Shown here: piece by piece, positions 13,707 through 20,339 of the stretch
Position numbering within the stretch: the first letter of the stretch is position 1
How the letters are laid out: each line of letters opens with the position of its first letter
NCBI GenBank assembly: GCA_050946195.1
Contig: JBMNUI010000037.1
Span: 1 to 20,339 of the forward strand
Source of the DNA: UMGS1002 sp050946195
GTDB taxonomy: Bacteria > Bacillota > Clostridia > Oscillospirales > CAG-272
Reading direction: 5' to 3'
Length of the DNA stretch: 20,339 nucleotides
The notes under the pieces: generated by a model
What the model was told of the DNA's origin: nothing
Seen by the model: only the letters and a program-made list of their open reading frames with translations
Databases searched by the model: none
Made by a program: the position numbers and the translations under genes

Positions 13707-14510
13707 GTGAAGTTGCCTTTGCGCAGCAAAAGAATGACCGATAGCCCGAGGGCAAAAAGGCTGCTTTTTTGCAGTCTGCTTTTGCTGTGCCTGGTTTTGG
13801 CGCTCTCCTTTTCGGCCTTAGCGTGGTTTTATTTTCCGATGACCCAGAACACCACGGTGTACACCGACGGTGTTGAGGAACTGGTCGTCGAGGCATACAG
13901 GTATGTCCACTCTTCCGGCGATTTTTTCAGAGTAAATCCTGATGAGGATACCGGCCTGATTGAGCTTAAATATTACAACGAGAGCGGAGAGGTCGTAAGC
14001 CCGTATTTCTTCCTCTGGGACGGTGAGTACACCTCCAACAACAACTATCTGTCAATATACAAGGTGGTAGTGACATACGACAATGCGATAAAAGCCTACC
14101 CGACCCAGCTTGACCTGTTTGGCGATTTTGATTTCAACTTCTGGTGCATAGGCTTTGACGATGAGTTGAACGAAATGCTGATACCAATCAGGTTTATGAA
14201 ACTGTCGTATTTCGTGCCCCAGCCGGGAAAAGAGGATTTTCTTGATATTGAAAATTATACGTCAATCGTAGCCGAGGATTATGACACCGAGTGTATCCTG
14301 CCGCTCGGCACGGTACGCGGCGGCACGTCGAGCAGCACGCCGTATATAATTACCTTTTATCTCATGCTTGAAATCGACCTTCGCGCCATAAATGCGCAGG
14401 CCGACAAGCTCGAGCACCTATACCAATACGGACTGCTTGACGCCGGATATGAAATAAACCTGGGGTTGTACTGCCGTACGGTCCCCGCAAACACCTATAC
14501 TACCGAATAA
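13707..14510 (+). CDS. TasA/camelysin-like exported protein C of the riboswitch operon
   Basis: This 267-residue exported protein has a long basic N-region (to about residue 19), a hydrophobic core (about 20-37), then SALAWFYFPMTQNT. This fits a SipW-dependent signal peptide with cleavage near Ala-Leu-Ala and an aromatic-rich mature N-terminus. The mature part is acidic and rich in Tyr, Phe and Asp, with strand-like segments such as YIITFYLMLEIDL, as expected of a surface beta-protein. I recognise no enzyme motif. I chose GTG at 13707, with GAGGGGG at 13691-13697, over a TTG at 13689 that overlaps the ribosome binding site. It precedes the signal peptidase gene by nine bases and is probably one of its substrates. 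Confidence 0.77.
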   Translation: MKLPLRSKRMTDSPRAKRLLFCSLLLLCLVLALSFSALAWFYFPMTQNTTVYTDGVEELVVEAYRYVHSSGDFFRVNPDEDTGLIELKYYNESGEVVSPYFFLWDGEYTSNNNYLSIYKVVVTYDNAIKAYPTQLDLFGDFDFNFWCIGFDDELNEMLIPIRFMKLSYFVPQPGKEDFLDIENYTSIVAEDYDTECILPLGTVRGGTSSSTPYIITFYLMLEIDLRAINAQADKLEHLYQYGLLDAGYEINLGLYCRTVPANTYTTE

Positions 14511-14519
14511 ATAGACACT

Positions 14520-15209
14520 ATGGGGAACAAAGAAAGTAAAAGATATATTAAGGCTGTAAACAGCCTCCTGGTAATGTTTGTTTTGGTATCGCTGGCCTTG
14601 GCGGTGTTCGTGGCGTTTCTCAGGGGCACGGGAGCCCGGGTCGGCTTTTGCGGGATAAACCTTTTCAGGATTGTGTCGGGCAGCATGGAGCCGGTATATA
14701 ATACGGGTGACTATATAATAACCGTCAAAACCGATGCTGAAAAACTACATACAGGGGACATAATTGCCTTCGTCGACAGTGCCGGCGAGGTGATTGTGCA
14801 CAGGATATACGAGGTCAGCGTGGACCGGAGCTTCCTGACGCGCGGCGACGCAAACCCGGTGGGCGACATGCAGAAGGTTTTTGCTGAGCAAATAATCGGG
14901 CGAGTGGTTTTTGAGCTGCCGGTGCTCGGCTATGTCGACCGCATAATTCAGGATGTGGGCGGTTTTATTCTCCTTATTGTGCTGCCGATTCTTGCAATAG
15001 TGGCAGTTGAGGCCGCCGGCCTTATCTCGACCCTGCTGCGCCGGCGGAGCCTGCGCCGCTTGATTATACAATACGGGCTTGACCCCGAGGATGAGGAGTT
15101 ATGCAAGCTTATAGAAAAATACGGCGAGGACGCCCTGCGGCGGATAGCCGTGAGTCAGGGGCAGAACCTGCTCGAAAATAAAGACAAGATAGACAAGGAG
15201 GTGCGTTAG
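14520..15209 (+). CDS. sipW: SipW-type (ER-type) signal peptidase I
   Basis: This 229-residue membrane protease removes signal peptides from a dedicated set of exported proteins, as Bacillus SipW does for TasA and TapA. An N-terminal membrane segment spans about 13-34. The nucleophile is S55 in VSGSMEP. The base is a His (H94 in VIVHRI), not the Lys of ordinary bacterial signal peptidases; this defines the ER-type subgroup. TRGDAN (107-112) supplies the conserved Asp D110. IGRVVFELPVLGY precedes a second membrane segment (about 147-172). A charged cytoplasmic tail of about 57 residues follows, longer than in Bacillus SipW. No Shine-Dalgarno sequence is visible before the ATG; an in-frame stop lies 12 bases upstream, so translation may depend on coupling with the preceding gene. 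Confidence 0.93.
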   Translation: MGNKESKRYIKAVNSLLVMFVLVSLALAVFVAFLRGTGARVGFCGINLFRIVSGSMEPVYNTGDYIITVKTDAEKLHTGDIIAFVDSAGEVIVHRIYEVSVDRSFLTRGDANPVGDMQKVFAEQIIGRVVFELPVLGYVDRIIQDVGGFILLIVLPILAIVAVEAAGLISTLLRRRSLRRLIIQYGLDPEDEELCKLIEKYGEDALRRIAVSQGQNLLENKDKIDKEVR

Positions 15210-18200
15210 GTGAATAAAAGAAAGTGGCTGCTGCTGATTTGCGCTGTCCTTGTTGTTGTCATTGCAATCCCAGTCGGCTGGGCGTATTACGAGTATGTAG
15301 GAAAATACCGCCTGCTGATAAACGGCGACGGTACCATAAATCAGAATGCTTTCGGGGTCCTCAACGGCGAGACCTACAGGCAGTCTGAGTACGGGTACGG
15401 TACCACGCCCGAGAATCCCTTTGTCATCGACAGCATTGAACGGCTAAACAATTTAATCCGCCTCAACAACACCGGACGGTTGCTGCGTTCGAAGCTGGAG
15501 GGCGAAAACTACAAAGCGCCGCAGTACTATTTTGTGTTTGACTTTACAAAAGAGGAGCTGGCGCAGGTGCTCGACCTTGATGGCAGGACCATATCCTCAA
15601 TAGGGAACAATGATTATCCCTTCATAGACGAGTTGTCCGGCCTTTTGTATGCTTACTGCTATAATGAAACCTCCTGCATTTATCTGAGCGGCTGCATTAA
15701 ACCCTCGGTTGTTGAGGTTGTTGACGGGGTCGTCATAATCGACGGCAATGAGACCCAAGTAACTGGGACCGTACAGAGCGGCGAGTATATAAAGCTCCCG
15801 AATATGTATATAGATTACGCTAATTCCGACCCGGATAAAATCTCGGCCGGAAGCGAGGTTTACATACCCCTCTCAAACCTGATACCAATTCACAATGTAA
15901 TTGCAAATGCCACCGTAGTGGTGCCTGATAGTCAGGTTGACGTCGGGTTTTTCAACTGTATTGCCCGCGACCCCCTGAACACCGACGAGGGGAGCGTCGA
16001 GGTGACCGGGTATGTGCACGATGTGATATTCTACAACCTCGACATCACCTGCACCGAAACCTTGTGGGGAACGGTGCGCAATGCGCTTGAGTCTGTCTGG
16101 AACCAGATTTTCGGGAACCATAATTTTGAGGATTCATATAGTTACCGTCAGGGCGAAAACGAGTATTACGAGCGCCATATCGGGCTGTTTGCCGGGCATA
16201 TAGACGGCGCGGCCTCGCGGATTACGGTTGCGGGGAACTGCAATATCACAATCGACACAAAGGACGTAAACTATTACTCGGCCTACACGACCGTGGGGTA
16301 CGTTCATACGACGGCGGTAATCGGCGGGGTGCCCTTTTCCGAGCTTATTGGAAACGGGAGCGGCATCAACATCGGGACCGGCTGCCTGTTTGCCGATTCG
16401 ATAAAGGCGATTGCCGAGGGTGACCCGAACAACCAGGAATATAAGGTAGAAATTCCTGACGGCGACGATAACCCCGACAACAACAAAACAGGCTACAAGC
16501 TGAGCGGCATCCCCGAGTCGGAGATGTGGAGCGGGGTCAGCAGCACCCCGAACGGTGACCTCTGCTTTACCTACGGTACTTTCAACTTTATCCTGTCAGA
16601 CGAAAACGATACGCTAAACGACATCTGGAACGGCAGGGGCGCCATAAACCTGCTCAATGCCGAGGGGTTTTCTGTCACAGAGTCGGTTTTGTACTGCAAC
16701 GACGAGTATCGCTACAGCGGCGCCGCGCAGACCGGCGGCAGCCTTGTGCCGGGCGCTGCCTCGGCCAACGAAACCAGATATCAGGGCATTCGCACGCTTG
16801 TCGCCAGCGGCAGTATGCTTGACAAGGGCAAGTACATTATAGTCGCCAAAGTCCCGAATCCCGGAAGCACCGAGATTCCGTACAACTATTACGCCCTTAA
16901 AATCATTGCCGAGGTGGTGGAAGGGAACAAGATCGTTTACAGCTTTGATAAAACCGAAAAATGCGATATCACGGAATATATAACCAATGATACAGGCACG
17001 CTTTATATGAGCGCGCTCTGGCAGACCGACGCCGATTCGACGACGCCGACATTCCGCAACTGCCGCTTTGACAAGCAGCATCTTGCCATCGAAAACACCG
17101 ACGGCTCGGTTACCATGAAGCTGGCGGAGGAAGCCTCCGGGGCTGCCGCGTTTTCATACAGCGTGAGCAATAACGCCTTTACATATACGGTATATGAGAC
17201 CACCGAAGGCGGGGTGGTATCGGTCGACTATTATCTCAACTACGACTCTCAGACCGGGTTTTACTTCAGCACCGAAAAAAACACAATAATCGAGATGTAC
17301 CGCCTCTCAAACGGTTTTACCATTGAGCCGGTGACTTCGGCATCAGATATAGCCGCCAACGAGGACTATCTGATTGCCGCACGCCACGGAAGCACATATT
17401 ACCTGCTCGGCGAGGAAATTCTTGAGACCGCCGGCTCTACCACCGTGACCGCCACCGGTGAGTTCTCGGATGACTACACCTTCTCACAGATGCCGACACA
17501 CTGGAGACTTGAGGATTATGAGAGGTTTCGGCAGTATATCTGGTATGCCAGAAGTGCCGGAGTTTCGGGTAACAGCGCCACACTCACGCTCTGCGAGAAG
17601 GTGAGCGGTACATACTACCTGTCGCAGACCGAAGAGGCACTCAACCTGCTGCCGCAGCCGGCAGAGTGGACATATACGCACGGCACCGGGACCGGGGGTC
17701 GCCTGAGCCGCAATTCGCGATATCTCGCCTTCTCGCCTGCGAGCGAGGGGACCGGCTTTTATCTCTCGGGGGAGCAGTATACAATTTACTTCTACCGGGT
17801 GATAGCCGATGACTACGAGCCCAAATACAACACCTACCAGGGCGCACGGCTGGTGACAACCGAGAGCTCGGTGGTGCAGGAAGGTGACTACCTGATTGCC
17901 GTTGATACCGGGGACGGCTATACCGGGCTGGTCATGACCGGGTCCGGGACGATTTCCGTCGCCGACCTCACCCCCTATATCAGGGGAACCGGGAACATGG
18001 GCGACCTTGTGGCCGATGTCGGCGAGCGTGCCGGATACAAATGGCGCGTGGGCGCCACCTCGGCAAAACCCTCGCTGAGAAATGTGGGGGTTGCCTTATA
18101 TCTGTCGCGCAGCGGCGTAAGTGTGACCCCTTCGGGCGGGGCGGTTGAATGGCTCTACGACGCCACCTCCGGCCGGCTGTATTACAGTGTGATCGATCAA

Positions 18201-20339
18201 AACCAAATTGCCACCTCGTATTATCTGGCATGGAACGGCAGCGGGTTTGTACTGACCGAAGGCCACGACACGCCGGGCTGCAATTACAACATACGCCTGT
18301 ACAAAATTACGTATGAGTATGTATATTCTGATGTCGTGCCGGTACAGCAGATGCCGTACGAGCATTCCGTATACGGGCAGGACAGGATTTATTTTATCCT
18401 GACCGCCCCGCTTCACGATATGGACAACACCGCCGCATATATTCTCGGGGCGAAGGGAACCGAAAACGGCTCGGCTGTCGAATCCATCAACATATCTCCG
18501 ACCTCGACCTACGAAGGGACCACCCTGACTACCACCACCGACCTCTCATATTACCGCTGGCGGTTTGATCCCGTGACCTCGAGCGGGACTACAATTTATC
18601 CGGCCGGATATCAGTTCCGAAACGACGCCACCGGTATGTATCTCGCCGCCTCGGTCGCACAGCAGAGCCGCACCCTGGTGGTGGCAACACTATCGAATAT
18701 CAACCCGAACCGCACAACTCTGGGGCTTATGGACAGCTCTCTGCCGCCGACCGGAATCGGACTGGGGGGCGGGCGTTCGTATTCCGGGCAACCCTTCTAC
18801 AACACGTCTGGCGGCGTTTACACGGGCAACTTGTTCTATATAATGGGAAATCACCAGGATTATGAATACTTTCTCTGGAAAACCCCGACCCCCGGCGTAT
18901 TCGCGCTGTCGCTCAGAAGCGCCAAGCCGGCCGAATATACTATGCCCTACCTTTACTCATCGAGCGGGTACACGATAGATGTCACCGTGAGCGTTTTGAG
19001 CGAGAAGGGCGACAACATCGATCCGGACATACATTACATGATAACCGCGGTTGTTGAAAACGACAACGGCACAACAAGCTATTATGCAATAAGCCAGATA
19101 CTTGGCGAGGACGGCAGTAGCCGCCTCGGCGGGGTGAATGTCACCTCGCAGGCCGAAACCATAAACAACAGCAAAATATACGACGACGAGGGAAATGTCA
19201 TTGAGGAGAGCAGTACGGATGAGCTGCGCATGGTGCCGGTCGAGTCTGACTGGATGCAGATAAGCTCGGAGAAAGGGCTGCGGTTTTATCAGAGCTATTA
19301 TTCCACCAACGCGGTGCGCGAGTATCTCGACGTCTCGGGCGGGCTGCCCGCGATATCAAGCATCCCTGTTGATTCCGCGGCTTTGTCGGTTGAATGGTAT
19401 TATGACGCGATATCAAAATACCTTAAGTATTATGACGGCGATATATGCTATTATCTGACCTACGACATCGGAACCGACAGCTTTTCGTTCACCGATGATA
19501 TAAACTCGGCGACCCACTTTTACATCTACCGTTTCAAGCCGACATATATCGTGACGCAGGTAACCGACGCGGAGGACGATTCGCTGAAATACGGCAGCTT
19601 CATTGTCGCCGCCCAGAGCTCGGGGAGCCATATTGCAATCGGCGTTACAGAGTCCGACGTGGTTTCAAAGGATGTCACCGATTACATAAAGCCTGAACTC
19701 TCCGAAACCGAATATCTGGAAATCCTCAACTTCATATGGAAGCAGCTTTATTACGATTTCTCCGGAGCGACCTACAATCCTATGTCGAGTCACCAGTATT
19801 TGCAGCTTTTCTCGATGATTACGGGAGGAGGTTTTACCACCGCGTATGACGTGAACGCAACCGGCGGACTCCAGACGGGTTCCGACCCGATGGTATGGAG
19901 GATTGATAAAAACTCAAGCGGGCTCTGGAGATTTATCAACGACCGCGCCAACGGCGATGTTACCGCCGGTTCCCGCTATATTCGTTACAGCGGGCCGCAG
20001 AGCTACCTTCAGTTTTCAGACGGGTATGTCAATATCGGAAATTACCTTGGCGACTATTTAGATAACATCGTGTTTTCGTCACAGGGCTCGCCCTTTACCC
20101 TTTGCGACACCACTGGGCAGGACATTACAAGCATATCGCAGGTAATTTCAGGAACCTCATATATACTGCGTTCGACCTCAAACGGCCGGAGCTATATGGT
20201 AAAACGCGACGGGATGAATGTTAAACTGGTAAAGTACGACCTTAGCAATACAACAGGATGCCTCTTTGAAGCAGTTACGGGGTCCGGCGGGATAATGCTC
20301 AGGCAAAAAGACAGTAACAACAACTACTACTACGCGACC
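15210..20339 (+). CDS. giant repeat-containing exported or membrane-anchored protein (open at window end)
   Basis: The frame stays open from GTG 15210 to the last base, at least 1,710 codons; the stop lies beyond the window. AGGAGGT (15196-15202) sits seven bases before the start, which abuts the sipW stop. The N-terminus is basic (NKRK), then hydrophobic (about 6-25), then GWAYYEYVGKY, resembling the aromatic-rich start of SipW substrates; it may be cleaved or kept as an anchor. The rest is Tyr/Thr/Ser/Asp-rich and acidic. Strand motifs of the type YxIxA recur at about residues 541, 719, 893, 1058, 1273, 1461 and 1648. Recurrent Trp segments (KWRVG, YRWRF, MVWRI) and repeats of the form VEWxYDxxSxxLxYY...YYLxY...F...IYR lie between them. 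A linker rich in Asp/Asn (about 417-425) precedes the repeats. A beta-trefoil-like or adhesin role is inference; no enzyme motif is seen. Confidence 0.88.
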   Translation, partial: MNKRKWLLLICAVLVVVIAIPVGWAYYEYVGKYRLLINGDGTINQNAFGVLNGETYRQSEYGYGTTPENPFVIDSIERLNNLIRLNNTGRLLRSKLEGENYKAPQYYFVFDFTKEELAQVLDLDGRTISSIGNNDYPFIDELSGLLYAYCYNETSCIYLSGCIKPSVVEVVDGVVIIDGNETQVTGTVQSGEYIKLPNMYIDYANSDPDKISAGSEVYIPLSNLIPIHNVIANATVVVPDSQVDVGFFNCIARDPLNTDEGSVEVTGYVHDVIFYNLDITCTETLWGTVRNALESVWNQIFGNHNFEDSYSYRQGENEYYERHIGLFAGHIDGAASRITVAGNCNITIDTKDVNYYSAYTTVGYVHTTAVIGGVPFSELIGNGSGINIGTGCLFADSIKAIAEGDPNNQEYKVEIPDGDDNPDNNKTGYKLSGIPESEMWSGVSSTPNGDLCFTYGTFNFILSDENDTLNDIWNGRGAINLLNAEGFSVTESVLYCNDEYRYSGAAQTGGSLVPGAASANETRYQGIRTLVASGSMLDKGKYIIVAKVPNPGSTEIPYNYYALKIIAEVVEGNKIVYSFDKTEKCDITEYITNDTGTLYMSALWQTDADSTTPTFRNCRFDKQHLAIENTDGSVTMKLAEEASGAAAFSYSVSNNAFTYTVYETTEGGVVSVDYYLNYDSQTGFYFSTEKNTIIEMYRLSNGFTIEPVTSASDIAANEDYLIAARHGSTYYLLGEEILETAGSTTVTATGEFSDDYTFSQMPTHWRLEDYERFRQYIWYARSAGVSGNSATLTLCEKVSGTYYLSQTEEALNLLPQPAEWTYTHGTGTGGRLSRNSRYLAFSPASEGTGFYLSGEQYTIYFYRVIADDYEPKYNTYQGARLVTTESSVVQEGDYLIAVDTGDGYTGLVMTGSGTISVADLTPYIRGTGNMGDLVADVGERAGYKWRVGATSAKPSLRNVGVALYLSRSGVSVTPSGGAVEWLYDATSGRLYYSVIDQNQIATSYYLAWNGSGFVLTEGHDTPGCNYNIRLYKITYEYVYSDVVPVQQMPYEHSVYGQDRIYFILTAPLHDMDNTAAYILGAKGTENGSAVESINISPTSTYEGTTLTTTTDLSYYRWRFDPVTSSGTTIYPAGYQFRNDATGMYLAASVAQQSRTLVVATLSNINPNRTTLGLMDSSLPPTGIGLGGGRSYSGQPFYNTSGGVYTGNLFYIMGNHQDYEYFLWKTPTPGVFALSLRSAKPAEYTMPYLYSSSGYTIDVTVSVLSEKGDNIDPDIHYMITAVVENDNGTTSYYAISQILGEDGSSRLGGVNVTSQAETINNSKIYDDEGNVIEESSTDELRMVPVESDWMQISSEKGLRFYQSYYSTNAVREYLDVSGGLPAISSIPVDSAALSVEWYYDAISKYLKYYDGDICYYLTYDIGTDSFSFTDDINSATHFYIYRFKPTYIVTQVTDAEDDSLKYGSFIVAAQSSGSHIAIGVTESDVVSKDVTDYIKPELSETEYLEILNFIWKQLYYDFSGATYNPMSSHQYLQLFSMITGGGFTTAYDVNATGGLQTGSDPMVWRIDKNSSGLWRFINDRANGDVTAGSRYIRYSGPQSYLQFSDGYVNIGNYLGDYLDNIVFSSQGSPFTLCDTTGQDITSISQVISGTSYILRSTSNGRSYMVKRDGMNVKLVKYDLSNTTGCLFEAVTGSGGIMLRQKDSNNNYYYAT

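Overview
The window looks like a chromosomal segment of a moderately GC-rich member of the class Clostridia. The best markers are a SCIFF precursor with its radical SAM maturase (a near-universal clostridial pair), a trimeric NADH-linked [FeFe] hydrogenase, strong AGGAGG ribosome binding sites with some GTG starts, and classical sigma-A promoters (TTGACA, 17-bp spacer, TATAAT-like). I cannot assign family or genus. All genes found lie on the + strand, and the long minus-strand reading frames are shadows. I see no tRNA, rRNA, CRISPR array or transposase.

Layout. (1) 1-2126: the end of an EAL-domain protein, then a PAS-GGDEF-HD-GYP protein; both act on cyclic di-GMP. (2) 2127-2546: a noncoding control region with a consensus promoter, a near-perfect Rex (NADH/NAD+ sensor) operator and two further palindromes, leading into hydCBA at 2547-5996, which ends in a strong terminator. 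(3) 6037-6528: about 490 bases without a gene, packed with perfect hairpins and resembling a dispersed repeat. (4) 6529-10171: a 63-residue Cys-rich small protein with its own promoter and terminator, the SCIFF precursor scfA with its own promoter, an internal terminator, the maturase scfB, and an Orn/Lys/Arg-decarboxylase-family PLP enzyme. (5) 10279-11170: a monocistronic esterase. (6) 11204 to the window end: a promoter, a cyclic di-GMP-I (GEMM-I) riboswitch fused to an intrinsic terminator, and a six-gene operon.

The six-gene operon is the most interesting part. It encodes three small exported proteins with TasA/camelysin-style N-termini, a membrane protein that looks like a signal peptidase stripped of its active site, an intact SipW-type signal peptidase, and a giant exported or membrane-anchored protein. 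The giant protein's reading frame runs without a stop from 15210 past the end of the window (at least 1,710 codons) and contains about seven repeats of roughly 165-215 residues. The arrangement recalls the tapA-sipW-tasA biofilm operon of Bacillus, but with a duplicated, apparently dead signal peptidase, a giant repeat protein and direct cyclic di-GMP control. The riboswitch geometry predicts that cyclic di-GMP turns the operon on. The two cyclic di-GMP enzymes at the left end could feed the same signal. I infer a cyclic di-GMP-induced surface fibre or matrix system; its role is not shown by the sequence.
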